64,000 nt of DNA from Symbiobacterium thermophilum IAM 14863. Its GTDB lineage: Bacteria; Bacillota; Sulfobacillia; Symbiobacteriales; Symbiobacteriaceae. Location of the stretch: the NCBI RefSeq assembly GCF_000009905.1, contig NC_006177.1:1922001-1986000 (forward strand), in the 5' to 3' direction. Shown here piece by piece: positions 51,044 to 59,353 of the stretch (the first letter of the stretch is position 1; the number at the start of each line of letters is the position of its first letter). Below the pieces are notes generated by a model. It ran no database searches. It was not told where the DNA came from and saw nothing but the letters and a program-made list of their open reading frames with translations. Made by a program: the position numbers and the translations under genes.

Positions 51044-51886
51044 CTATGCAGAGGCGGCGAGGACCGCCAGTGCAATCGAGTTCAGCTTGAAGGCCGGCGG
51101 GTCGGAGCGGGAGAGGAGCACGATCGGGCACCGGGCGCCGACCACGATGCCCGCGGACGCCGCGCCCGCCAGGTGGATGAGCGCCTTGTAGAGCACGTTG
51201 CCCGTCTCCAGGTCGGGCATGATGAGCACGTCCGCCGCACCCACGACGGGGCCCGTGACCCCCTTCACGGCGCCGGCCTCGGCCGAGAGCGCGAGGTCCA
51301 GGGCGAGGGGGCCCTGCACGACGCAGTCCCCGAACTCGCCCCGCTCGGCCATCTCCTGCAGCGCGCGGGCGTCCACGGTGGCCGGCATGTCCGGGTTCAC
51401 CTTCTCGACGGCGGCGATGGCGGCCACCTTCGGGCACTCCAGGCCCAGGGCGCGGGCCACGGCCACCTGGTTGCGCAGGATGTCGGCCTTGCGTGCCAGG
51501 TCGGGTCGGATGTTCAGGGCAATGTCGCTGATGTGCAGCAGCCGGGGAAAGCCCGGCACCTGGACGACGCAGGCGTGCGAGAGGGCCCGGCCGGTCCGGA
51601 GCCCGGCGTCCCGGTTCAGCACCGCCCGCAGGATCTCAGCGGTCTGCAGCAACCCCTTCATCAACAGCTGTGCCTCGCCGGCGCGCACGGCGTCGACTGC
51701 GAGGCGCGCGGCCTCGGCGGGGTCCGCCCGCGAGATGCGGTACCCCCTCACGAGCCCCAGCCGTTCGGCCTCGGACACGGCTTCTTCGACGTGCGGATCG
51801 TCCGCCTGGGCCACCGCCATCACCGGCGGCCGGCCGCCCACTGCGGCCTGCGCGGCGGGAATCAACTGGTCCAGCGATGTGATCAT
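51044..51886 (-). CDS. ptb: Phosphate butyryltransferase
   Basis: Converts butyryl/isovaleryl-CoA and phosphate to acyl-phosphate for butyrate kinase. The 280-residue product shows the Pta/Ptb family features: [77 protein letters not shown] and [22 protein letters not shown] 51886 overlaps the buk2 stop by four bases. Confidence 0.95.
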   Translation of the reverse strand: MITSLDQLIPAAQAAVGGRPPVMAVAQADDPHVEEAVSEAERLGLVRGYRISRADPAEAARLAVDAVRAGEAQLLMKGLLQTAEILRAVLNRDAGLRTGRALSHACVVQVPGFPRLLHISDIALNIRPDLARKADILRNQVAVARALGLECPKVAAIAAVEKVNPDMPATVDARALQEMAERGEFGDCVVQGPLALDLALSAEAGAVKGVTGPVVGAADVLIMPDLETGNVLYKALIHLAGAASAGIVVGARCPIVLLSRSDPPAFKLNSIALAVLAASA

Positions 51887-52959
51887 GCGTATGTCCTGGC
51901 CTCCTCCTCTCCGCGGAGGACCCGCAGGGCGCCGGCCGCCAGGGCCCGGTTCTCCTCGCTGCCCGGGAAGCGGAGCACGGGGGCGATCCAGTCCACCCAC
52001 CCCGTGATCCAGTCCGTGAGCAGCCGGGAATGGGCCAGGTCCCCGGTCAGGACGACGGCGTCCGCCCGCGCGCGCAGGGCGACCGCCATCGCGCCGATCT
52101 CCTTGGCCACCTGGTACGCCATGGCCTGGTAGACCAGCCGGGCCTCCCCGTCCCCCGCGGCGATGCGCTTTTCCACCTCGCGCCAGTCCCGGGTGCCCAG
52201 GTGGGCGACCAGGCCGCCGCCGGACGTCAGCCGGCGGATCAGCTCCCGCTCGGTGTACCGACCCGAGAAACAGAGCCGCACCAGGTCGCCCGCCGGCAGG
52301 CGGCCGGCGCGCTCGGGCCCGAACGGACCGTCCTCCAGCGCGTTGGTGGCATCCACCATGCGCCCCTGCCGGTGTGCGGCCACCGAGATGCCGGCCCCCA
52401 GGTGCGCCATCACCAGGTTGCTCTCATCGTATGTCTTGCCCAGCGCGGCGGCCGCCCGGCGGCCGACCCAGCGCATGTTGAGCGCGTGGGCGAGGCTGGT
52501 GCGCCGGATCTGGGGGATCCCCGTGAGGTGCCCCTCGGGCCACATCTCATCCGTGGAAACGGGGTCCACGACGAACGCGGGGATGCCGAGGGCATGGGCG
52601 ATGCCGTAAGCCAGTATGCCCCCGAGGTTGGACGCGTGTTCGCCCTGAACGCCCGCCCGCAGGTCGTCGAGCATGGCACCGCTCACCCGGTAAACGCCGC
52701 CGGGAACCGGCTTCAGCAGCCCTCCCCGCCCCACGACGGCGTGCAGGCTCTCCAGCCGGATTCCCTCCGCCTGCAGCCGCTCCGTGATGCGGTCCTTCCG
52801 GTACAGGTACTGGTCCCAGACCCGCTCGAAGCGGGCCAGCTCGTCCGGGCTGTGGGCAAGGTCCGCTGCCAGCCGCTCCTCATCGTCGTCGAACAGTGCA
52901 ATCCGTGTGGCGGTAGCCGTGGGGTTGATCACGAGAATGCGGAATCCCTCAGCGGACAC
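51883..52959 (-). CDS. buk: Butyrate kinase 2, divergent
   Basis: Second butyrate-kinase-like protein, 358 residues, clearly paralogous to the gene at 48744 (for example GGLLKPVPGGVYRVSGAMLDDL and YQAMAYQVAKEIGAMAVAL). However, motifs differ: the phosphate-1 loop INPGSTSTK is INPTATATR, losing the Gly and the Lys, and HLGGGIS is HLGAGIS. It may have altered substrate use or lower activity. It lies between bcd2 and ptb and overlaps ptb by four bases, so it is the ptb-coupled copy. Confidence 0.9.
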   Translation of the reverse strand: MSAEGFRILVINPTATATRIALFDDDEERLAADLAHSPDELARFERVWDQYLYRKDRITERLQAEGIRLESLHAVVGRGGLLKPVPGGVYRVSGAMLDDLRAGVQGEHASNLGGILAYGIAHALGIPAFVVDPVSTDEMWPEGHLTGIPQIRRTSLAHALNMRWVGRRAAAALGKTYDESNLVMAHLGAGISVAAHRQGRMVDATNALEDGPFGPERAGRLPAGDLVRLCFSGRYTERELIRRLTSGGGLVAHLGTRDWREVEKRIAAGDGEARLVYQAMAYQVAKEIGAMAVALRARADAVVLTGDLAHSRLLTDWITGWVDWIAPVLRFPGSEENRALAAGALRVLRGEEEARTYA

Positions 52960-52975
52960 TCCGGTTCACCGTCCC

Positions 52976-54049
52976 TCACTCCGGGATGTAGATGCCCCGC
53001 CGCCGGCCGATCCGGTCGATGCGCTGCTCGGCCAGGCGGTCGGCGGCCTGGTAAGTCGGGATCCGCTCGTCCCTGCTGATGGCGAAGATCCGCAGCAGCA
53101 GGTCGTGGATGGCCGCGGTCTTGCGGCGGGCCCGCTCCGGGTTGAAGCCCAGGATCTCGTCCGCCACCTGGATCAACCCGCCCGCGTTGATGACGTAGTC
53201 CGGCGCGTACAGAATTCCCCGCGCGTGCAGCAGGTCGCCATGCCGCGCCTCGGCCAGCTGGTTGTTGGCGGACCCGGCCACCGCCGCGCACCGGAGCCGG
53301 GGGATCGTCGCGTCGTTGAGCACGCCGCCCAGCGCGCTGGGCGAGAAGATGTCGCACGGCACGTCATAGATGGCGTCCGGCTCCACCCCAACCACCTCGG
53401 GGTGGCGGGCGCAGACCGCCTCCACCCGCTCCGGGCGCAGGTCGGTCACCGTCACCCGGGCGCCGTCCTCCAGCAGGTGCGCCAGCAGGCGGGAGCCCAC
53501 TTTGCCCAGCCCCTGAAGGGCGATCCGCCGATTCCGCAGGCTGCTCTCCCCCCACAGGAACCGGGCGCAGGCCCGCATGCCCTGCCAGACGCCGTAGGCG
53601 GTGAGCACCGCCGTGTCGCCGGACCCGCCCTCGTCCTCGGGCAGGCCGACGAACCAGGGCGACTCCTGGCGGGCCCAGACAAAGTCGGTCTTGTCGGTGC
53701 CGACGTCGGTACCGGTGATGATCCGGCCCCGGAGCGTCCCGACGAACCGGCCGAGGGCCCGGAACAGCGGTTCGGACTTGTCCCTGGCCGGGTCGCCCCA
53801 GATGACCACCTTGCCCCCTCCGTGGTTCTGGCCCGAGGCGGCCGACTTGTAGGTCATGCCCCGCGCCAGCCGCAGCGCGTCCTCCAGCGCCTCCTCCTCC
53901 GTGGCGTAAGGCCACATCCGGCACCCTCCCAGGGCCGGGCCGAGGGTCGTGTCGTGTATGGCGATGATCGCCCTGAGCCCCGTGGCCTTGTCGTAGCAGA
54001 ACACCACCTGCTCGTGTCCGTCACGCATCATGCGCTCGAACACACCCAC
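52976..54049 (-). CDS. bcd: Leucine/phenylalanine dehydrogenase 2
   Basis: Second branched-chain amino acid dehydrogenase-like protein of 357 residues. It retains [15 protein letters not shown], the GGGK loop (QNHGGGKVVIWGDP), LQGLGKVGSRLL and AGSANNQLAEARHG. GTG 54049 is chosen because the product then begins MGVFERMMRDGHEQVVFCYDKATG, in line with paralogue 1 ([21 protein letters not shown]...). It is the first gene after the sigma-54 promoter. Differences in the substrate-side residues suggest a different amino-acid preference. Confidence 0.93.
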   Translation of the reverse strand: MGVFERMMRDGHEQVVFCYDKATGLRAIIAIHDTTLGPALGGCRMWPYATEEEALEDALRLARGMTYKSAASGQNHGGGKVVIWGDPARDKSEPLFRALGRFVGTLRGRIITGTDVGTDKTDFVWARQESPWFVGLPEDEGGSGDTAVLTAYGVWQGMRACARFLWGESSLRNRRIALQGLGKVGSRLLAHLLEDGARVTVTDLRPERVEAVCARHPEVVGVEPDAIYDVPCDIFSPSALGGVLNDATIPRLRCAAVAGSANNQLAEARHGDLLHARGILYAPDYVINAGGLIQVADEILGFNPERARRKTAAIHDLLLRIFAISRDERIPTYQAADRLAEQRIDRIGRRRGIYIPE

Positions 54050-54113
54050 GATGGCCGACCCCCCACTGGCAGCGGCCGGGCAAGGCCGCTGCCCGTCGCT
54101 GCCCCCAACTATC

Positions 54114-54128
54114 GCAAAATCCGTGCCA
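54114..54128 (-). promoter_or_regulatory. Sigma-54 (-24/-12) promoter of bcd2 operon
   Basis: TGGCAC-N5-TTGC (54123-54128 and 54114-54117) is a perfect match to the sigma-54 consensus, about 65 bases upstream of bcd2. The adjacent gene encodes a sigma-54 activator. Confidence 0.85.
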
Positions 54129-54215
54129 CCTGCGTCCGGCCTCGACCACCCGGCGTAACCCGCATGGGTCCGCCGGTCGTCGGAACCGATGCCTCCCCCT
54201 TGCACGGTTGCATAC

Positions 54216-54266
54216 GCAGGATCCTGCATCGTTCTGCAGCATGGTGCCTGCAAAAATGTGCAGAAC
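54216..54266. promoter_or_regulatory. Upstream activator sites (palindromes) for BkdR
   Basis: GCAGGATCCTGC (54216-54227) is a perfect 12-bp palindrome; GTTCTGCA (54231-54238) and TGCAGAAC (54259-54266) form an 8-bp inverted repeat 20 bases apart. They lie 88-138 bases upstream of the -24 box, the usual distance for a bacterial enhancer-binding protein. Confidence 0.6.
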
Positions 54267-54279
54267 CCCGTCGGCGCGC

Positions 54280-54306
54280 AAAAAGGCGAGGCCCGGTGAC
54301 CTCGCC
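54280..54306 (-). terminator. Terminator of bkdR
   Basis: GGCGAGG (54285-54291) pairs with CCTCGCC (54300-54306), 8-base loop, followed on the minus strand by TTTTTGCG. It lies four bases past the bkdR stop and upstream of the activator sites. Confidence 0.85.
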
Positions 54307-54309
54307 CGA

Positions 54310-56373
54310 CTACATGAGCCCATACCGTTCCAGCTTGTAGTAGAGGGTCCGCGGGGCGATCGCCAGCCGGCGGGCGGCCTCGGTCTTGTTGCCCTTGGTC
54401 TCCTGCAGCGCCTGCAGGAGGGCCGCCTTCTCCGCCTCCGCCACCACCTCGAACAGCGGCCGCACCCCCGGGCGGGCCCGGCCGTCCTCCGCGGGTGGGA
54501 CCTCGGGGGCCGGGGCAATGCCCAGCGGCGGCAGGAACCGCCGTTCGATGATGGTGTCGGTCACCGACATGGCGATCATCGCCCGGCCGATGATGTTCTC
54601 CAGCTCCCGCACGTTGCCCGGCCAGTGGTAATCCATCAGCACCCGCAGGGCGTCGGGGGCGATGTCCTGCACGCTGCGGCCGTACTCCTTGTTCAGTTTC
54701 TCAATCAGGTGCTTGACCAGCTTGGGGATGTCCTCCTGCCGGTGCCGCAGGGGCGGGATGACGATGGGGATGACGTTCAGCCGGTAGTAGAGATCCTCCC
54801 GGAACGTGCCCTTGGCGATCATCTCCTCCAGCGGGGCGTTGGTCGCGGCGATCACCCGCACGTCGACCTTGATGGGCTTCGCCTCACCCACCCGCACGAT
54901 CTCCTTCTCCTGCAGCACCCGGAGCAGCTTCGCCTGCAGCCCCGGCGGCAGCTCGCCCACCTCGTCCAGGAAGAGGGTGCCGCCGTGCGCCTCCTCGAAC
55001 AGCCCCCGCTTGCCGCCCTTGCGGGCGCCGGTGAAGGCGCCCTCGGCGTAGCCGAAGAGCTCCGACTCCAGCAGCGACTCCGCGATCGCGGCGCAGTTGA
55101 CCCGGATGAACTGGCCCCTCCGCCGGCTGGAGGCGTTGTGGATGGCGTGCGCAAAGAGCTCCTTGCCCGTGCCGCTCTCGCCCCGGAGCAGGACGGTGGC
55201 AGGGGTCTCCGCCGCCCGCCGGGCCTGCTCCACCGCCTGCTGCATCACCGGGCTGTCGGCGATGATCTCGTCGAAGGTGTACGAGGAGGTCAGCCGGCGC
55301 AGGAGCTTGCGGTGCTGCTCCAGCTCGGCGGAGAGCCGCGCGATCTCGGAGACGTCCCGGATCACGCCCACCGAGCCCTTCAGCTTCCCGTCCACCAGGA
55401 TCGGCGCCACGTTGACCACGACCTCCCGCTTGCGGGGGCCGACCCGGAGCGGCACGTTCCGCACCGGCTGCCGGGTGCGCAGCACCTGCAGGTGCATCGA
55501 CTCCTGCGACGGGTCGATGTCCACTGTCGCCGGCTTGCCGATGACCTCCTCCGGCTTCAACCCCGTCAGGGCTGAGTAGGCGGGGTTGACCATCCAACCG
55601 ATGCCGTTCTCGTCCACCACGGAGATCGCGTCCTGGGTGGAGTTGAAGATCGCCTCCAGGAGCACCTTCATCTCCCGGAGCCCGGTGATCTCCTCCGCGA
55701 GGGCCTTGACCTCGGTGATGTCCCGGAACACGGCCACGGCGCCAACGACCTGGCCGTCCTTGTTGCGCACGGGCACCCGGTTGGTGACGATGGTGGTGCG
55801 GCCCACCTCCTGCTGCTGGTTGAGTTCCGGCTCGCCGGTGGCCAGCACCACGTGCAGCCGGGTGTTGGGGATCACGTCCGCCGCCCTCCGGCCCAGCACC
55901 TGGTCGCGACTCACGCCCAGCAACTTCTCGGCGGAGCGGTTGAGCAGGGTGACGACGCCCTCGGCGTTCACGGCCACGATCGCGTCGTGGGTGGAGTCGA
56001 GCATCACGTCCCGCTCCAGCTCCCTCTCTTCGAGGGCGCGCAGGAGCCGGTGGCTCTCCTCCACGAAGCTGAGGATGAGGTTCATCGCCAGCCCCTCGAT
56101 GACCACCGCCCGCGGCCACTTCAGCCGCCGGATCTCTTCGTCAAGCCCGGGCTGTCCCGTCGCGTCGACGATGACGTCCACCTCGGGCAGGCAGACCAGC
56201 CCCGTGAAGTCGGTCGTCGTGGGGATGCCGTGGGCCGCCGCCAGGCCGAGGCCCGGGGCGTCGGGCCGCCGGTCGGCCACCCCCAGCACCCGCACCTGCC
56301 GCGACATCTTCAGCAGCGCGTTCAGCAGCGACGTGCCGCCCTTGCCCGCACCGACGATCACCACGTTCAGCAT
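54310..56373 (-). CDS. bkdR: Sigma-54-dependent transcriptional activator, BkdR type
   Basis: Enhancer-binding protein controlling branched-chain amino acid catabolism. The 687-residue product has an N-terminal Rossmann-like domain (about 1-120, VVIVGAGKGGTSLLNAL), two PAS domains (about 130-245 and 250-365), the AAA+ domain with Walker A GESGTGKE, the sigma-54 contact motif GAFTGA, and Walker B GGTLFLDEVGE, then a Fis-type helix-turn-helix (NKTEAARRLAIAPRTLYYKLERYGLM). ATG at 56373 follows AGGGGTG. The NAD-binding-like first domain may sense a metabolite. Convergent with no gene; it faces the bcd2 operon. Confidence 0.94.
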   Translation of the reverse strand: MLNVVIVGAGKGGTSLLNALLKMSRQVRVLGVADRRPDAPGLGLAAAHGIPTTTDFTGLVCLPEVDVIVDATGQPGLDEEIRRLKWPRAVVIEGLAMNLILSFVEESHRLLRALEERELERDVMLDSTHDAIVAVNAEGVVTLLNRSAEKLLGVSRDQVLGRRAADVIPNTRLHVVLATGEPELNQQQEVGRTTIVTNRVPVRNKDGQVVGAVAVFRDITEVKALAEEITGLREMKVLLEAIFNSTQDAISVVDENGIGWMVNPAYSALTGLKPEEVIGKPATVDIDPSQESMHLQVLRTRQPVRNVPLRVGPRKREVVVNVAPILVDGKLKGSVGVIRDVSEIARLSAELEQHRKLLRRLTSSYTFDEIIADSPVMQQAVEQARRAAETPATVLLRGESGTGKELFAHAIHNASSRRRGQFIRVNCAAIAESLLESELFGYAEGAFTGARKGGKRGLFEEAHGGTLFLDEVGELPPGLQAKLLRVLQEKEIVRVGEAKPIKVDVRVIAATNAPLEEMIAKGTFREDLYYRLNVIPIVIPPLRHRQEDIPKLVKHLIEKLNKEYGRSVQDIAPDALRVLMDYHWPGNVRELENIIGRAMIAMSVTDTIIERRFLPPLGIAPAPEVPPAEDGRARPGVRPLFEVVAEAEKAALLQALQETKGNKTEAARRLAIAPRTLYYKLERYGLM

Positions 56374-56452
56374 CCGCCACACCCCTGCTGCACTCTCTTG
56401 CAGACCATTTCGGCTGAAGAAGCGCAATTCCCTGCAGCGTGTGCGCGGAGCC

Positions 56453-57238
56453 TCAGCCCGCCGCGGAGCCGGCCCGGAGCCGGTCCACCACCGCGGCGAT
56501 GAACTCGGAGTTGCTGGGCTTGGTCCGCCTGCCCTCCGCGCCGCGGCGGAAGAGCTTTCGCAGCGGCTCGAGCCCCCGGTCCCACGCCATGCCGACCGCG
56601 TGGCGGATGGCCCGCTCGACCCGGGAGGCGGTGGTTCCGTGGCTGCGCGCGACCGCGGGATACAGCCCCTTGGTCACCGCGCCCAGGAGCTCGGGCTGCT
56701 CCAGAACCAGCAGGATCGCGTCGCCCAGGTACCGGTATCCCTTCAGGTGCGGCGGGATGCCCAGGGCGCGCAGCAGTGCATGCACCTCGTCCAGCGTGTG
56801 GCCGGCGGCGTGCGACGCCGGGGGAACGCGCGGCGAGTCGGCGAGGGCATCACCCCACGCGAGCTGCCGAACCCGCGCGGCGAGGATCTCCAAGTCGACC
56901 GGCTTGACCACGTAGTAGTCCGCGCCCATGGCCATCACCCGCCGGGCAATCGCCTCCTGGCCGAACGCGGACAGCATCAGGATCCTGGGCCGGGCGCTCA
57001 GCTTCGTCCGGGCCAGTTGCTCCAGGACGCCGATCCCGTCCATGTAAGGCATGATGATGTCCAGCAACACCACGTCCGGCTGCTGCTCCTGAATGGCCGC
57101 CACCGCGTCCAGGCCGTTGTGCGCCACGCCCACCACCTCCATGTCGGGCTGCAGCGCGAAATACTCCTGAAGCAGGGCGCAGAAGTCGCGGTTGTCGTCG
57201 CACACCAGGAGCCGAACTTTGTGGGCCGACATTCTCAT
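56453..57238 (-). CDS. spo0A: Sporulation transcription factor Spo0A
   Basis: Master response regulator for sporulation. The 261-residue product has a receiver domain with Asp14/Asp15, phosphoacceptor Asp60 (VVLLD), Ser90 and Lys112 (VVKP), and the Spo0A DNA-binding domain (about 150-261) with PPHLKGYRYLGDAILLVLE, the recognition-helix region GTTASRVERAIRHAVGMAW and KPSNSEFIA. ATG at 57238 follows TTGGGGGTTGA. The order spoIVB-spo0A is conserved. A hinge of about 20 residues (ADSPRVPPASHAAGH) separates the domains. Confidence 0.97.
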   Translation of the reverse strand: MRMSAHKVRLLVCDDNRDFCALLQEYFALQPDMEVVGVAHNGLDAVAAIQEQQPDVVLLDIIMPYMDGIGVLEQLARTKLSARPRILMLSAFGQEAIARRVMAMGADYYVVKPVDLEILAARVRQLAWGDALADSPRVPPASHAAGHTLDEVHALLRALGIPPHLKGYRYLGDAILLVLEQPELLGAVTKGLYPAVARSHGTTASRVERAIRHAVGMAWDRGLEPLRKLFRRGAEGRRTKPSNSEFIAAVVDRLRAGSAAG

Positions 57239-57308
57239 TCAACCCCCAACCTGACCGTACGTTCCCGGGGCCGCTCACCCACAAAAGGCGCAACCGGGAA
57301 CCGATAGT

Positions 57309-58718
57309 TTATAAGTATACACACATAGATGTTACACAAACGTTACCAGCTCGCCTGCCACCGCCGCGGACCGCCCGCCCAGACAAAACCTCCGGGAGGA
57401 GCGTGTCCTCCCGGAGGCCCGACTGGTTCGGTTCCGTATTGCGCTCGGCGGGCAGGAGGCCGGCCTCCTGCAGCATCCACTCGATCAGCACGCCGTATCC
57501 GCGCGTCGGGTCGTTGACGAAGACGTGGGTCACGGCCCCGACCACCCGGCCGTCCTGGATGATGGGACTGCCCGACATCCCCTGCACGATGCCGCCGGTC
57601 GCTTCCAGCAGCCGGGGATCCGTGACCTGCACGATCATGTTCTTCCCTTCAGCGGTGGGCTGGCGGATCAGGCGGACGATCTCGACTTGGAACCGCTCGA
57701 TCTTCTGCCCGTCGACGACGGTGAGCATCTCGGCCGGCCCCTCCTTGACCTGGCTGGCCATGGCCACCGGCAGTGGTTCCTCGTAAAGCGGGTTCTTGAG
57801 GGGGCTGTTCAGCCGGCCGAAGATGCCAAACGGCGTGTTCTTCTCGATGACGCCCAGCCGGCCGCCGGAGTCGGGGTGGCTGGTGATCTTCTCGCCCGGC
57901 GCGGCCCGCCTCCCCTTCTGGATCTTCACGACGTCGGCCGCGGTGATCTGCCCGTGGGCGAACTGGAACGGCCGCCGGCTCTCGCCCTCCGCGATCACGT
58001 GGCCGAGGGCGCCGAACTTGCGGGTGGGCGGGTGGTAGAAGGTGAGCGTTCCGACGCCCGAGGCGCCGTCGCGGATGTAGAGCCCGACCCGCCAGCGGCC
58101 CGTTTCCTTTTCCCGCACGGGCTTCACGGTCCGCTCCAGCCGCTCGTCGCCCCGGCGGACGGTGAGGGTGATCTCCCGGCCCCGCCGGCCGGCTTCCTGA
58201 AACAGGTGAACTGCGTGGTCCTCGCCGCGCACGGGCCGCCCGTCAATGGCGAGGATGGTGTCGCCGACCTGCAGGCCGGCCGCCCGCCCCGGGTGGTGGA
58301 CGCGCCCCTCTTCATCCTCGACGGCCGCGAACCCCACCACCTGCACCCCGTCGCTCTGCAGCCGCACGCCGATCGAATGGCCTCCGGGCACCACCCGGAT
58401 CTCGGGGACGACGTCCACCGTCATCCGCCGGATCGGGATCAGCCCGAACAGCTTCACATCCAAGGTGTACCGGCCGGTCTGCTCGGCGGCCAGCTGCAGC
58501 GGGGACCCGGACCGCTGCACCGCGAGCCCCTGGCCCGAGGTGGGCACGGCCGTGCTGAAGGGGATGCCCAGCGAGAGTTCGTGGGCCTGGCCCTGGGGAA
58601 GGCGCAGGTGATCGGGCAGGGAAACAAAGGTGCGGAACTCGGGTGTGGCACAGACGGAAAGGATCAGGACGACCAGCAGAAGGCCGGCGGCCCTCCGCCA
58701 CTTCTCCCGGGTTGACAT
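57309..58718 (-). CDS. spoIVB: SpoIVB peptidase
   Basis: Forespore-secreted serine peptidase that signals SpoIVFA to release SigK. The 469-residue product has an N-terminal membrane segment (about 10-24), a PDZ domain (about 125-200, GLQVGDTILAIDGRPV) and the S55 domain with FGALGHVI (His240) and QGMSGSPIIQDGRVVGAVTHVFVND (Ser384 region, quoted in part). The C-terminus is about 40 residues longer than in B. subtilis (426) and its codons 434-443 coincide with a terminator-like hairpin, so the genuine end may differ. ATG 58718 follows AGGGAGGGA. Confidence 0.95.
   Translation of the reverse strand: MSTREKWRRAAGLLLVVLILSVCATPEFRTFVSLPDHLRLPQGQAHELSLGIPFSTAVPTSGQGLAVQRSGSPLQLAAEQTGRYTLDVKLFGLIPIRRMTVDVVPEIRVVPGGHSIGVRLQSDGVQVVGFAAVEDEEGRVHHPGRAAGLQVGDTILAIDGRPVRGEDHAVHLFQEAGRRGREITLTVRRGDERLERTVKPVREKETGRWRVGLYIRDGASGVGTLTFYHPPTRKFGALGHVIAEGESRRPFQFAHGQITAADVVKIQKGRRAAPGEKITSHPDSGGRLGVIEKNTPFGIFGRLNSPLKNPLYEEPLPVAMASQVKEGPAEMLTVVDGQKIERFQVEIVRLIRQPTAEGKNMIVQVTDPRLLEATGGIVQGMSGSPIIQDGRVVGAVTHVFVNDPTRGYGVLIEWMLQEAGLLPAERNTEPNQSGLREDTLLPEVLSGRAVRGGGRRAGNVCVTSMCVYL
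57385..57417 (-). terminator. Terminator-like hairpin inside the spoIVB 3' end
   Basis: A perfect 12-bp stem (57389-57400 with 57406-57417), 5-base loop, followed on the minus strand by TTTTGTCTGG. It has the form of an intrinsic terminator but lies within the open frame of spoIVB, 78 bases before its stop. Confidence 0.6.
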
Positions 58719-58805
58719 CGGGGCGTCCCTCCCTGAAGCTTCTCTTCCCCAGGGCGGACCCCTTCTCCACTGCGTCTCCCACTTCTCTGTCTCTGTGTCT
58801 CTAAG

Positions 58806-58834
58806 AAAACGGCGGCGCAGTTGACCTCGCCGCC
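58806..58834 (-). terminator. Terminator upstream of spoIVB
   Basis: GGCGGCG (58811-58817) pairs with CGCCGCC (58828-58834), 10-base loop, followed on the minus strand by GTTTTCTTAG. It ends a transcript from the recN-spoIVB gap or attenuates spoIVB. Confidence 0.65.
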
Positions 58835-58913
58835 TCTGTGCACATTAAGTTACCCGGGTTGTCGCCGCGTTATGCAACCTGAGCCCGCTTCGATTGCGCG
58901 AACACTCATATCA

Positions 58914-59123
58914 CTACAGATCGCGGTTGGGGACCAGACCGGTGATCATGCCGGAACACGACGCGTCCCCGAGCGCGAACAGGGACCGCATCTTCTGACG
59001 GCCACAGTTTGTCCTCCACAGGAAGCCGATCTTGCAATCAAGGTCGATGCAGACGTACCTCGAAGGGGCACGGGCATCCGGGCGGCACCACAGCGCCAGG
59101 GCGGGCGGAGAAGGGAATCCCAC
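58914..59123 (-). CDS. Possible 69-aa ORF in the recN-spoIVB gap
   Basis: A short frame begins at GTG 59123 near ACGGGGACCG and ends in a stop at 58914. Its product contains four Cys (CIDLDCKIGFLWRTNCGRQ and ASCSGM) and matches no family I know. The remainder of the 635-bp gap (58719-59353) holds terminators, an AT-rich palindrome and nothing else I can name. It may be coding, a remnant, or part of a non-coding RNA. Confidence 0.25.
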   Translation of the reverse strand: MGFPSPPALALWCRPDARAPSRYVCIDLDCKIGFLWRTNCGRQKMRSLFALGDASCSGMITGLVPNRDL

Positions 59124-59183
59124 CGGTCCCCGTGTTGACCTGTCGGGGCCGAGGCTCAGGGAAAGCTCTGGAGAATCCGTCTG

Positions 59184-59208
59184 ATAATGTACCTTTCGTA
59201 AACATTAT
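59184..59208. promoter_or_regulatory. AT-rich palindrome downstream of recN
   Basis: ATAATGT-N11-ACATTAT is a perfect 7-bp inverted repeat in GC-rich DNA. The minus strand contains a perfect TATAAT (59204-59209) overlapping it, preceded by a GC-rich hairpin and no clear -35. Confidence 0.4.
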
Positions 59209-59295
59209 AGGCACCAGGCACCGCGCGGGTCGGTGCCGGCCCTGCACATGTCCTCATCCAGCCTGCACTTCAGTAGAGATCTCGGACGGGCAGGG

Positions 59296-59318
59296 AAAAA
59301 GGGGCCCGCCAGGGCCCC
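59296..59318 (-). terminator. Terminator of recN
   Basis: GGGGCCC (59301-59307) pairs with GGGCCCC (59312-59318), 4-base loop, followed on the minus strand by TTTTTCCC. It lies 36 bases past the recN stop. Confidence 0.85.
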
Positions 59319-59353
59319 CTCGCTCTTGATCACACACACCCGTTGCGATCCGC

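Noticed and set aside
57245-57340. Definite sigma-H or sigma-A promoter of spo0A
   Set aside because: The region is AT-rich and probably holds promoters, but no pair of boxes with right spacing could be chosen.
58835-59200. tmRNA or RNase P RNA in the recN-spoIVB gap
   Set aside because: Size fits, but there is no tRNA-like CCA end or T-loop, no resume frame, and none of the conserved RNase P blocks.
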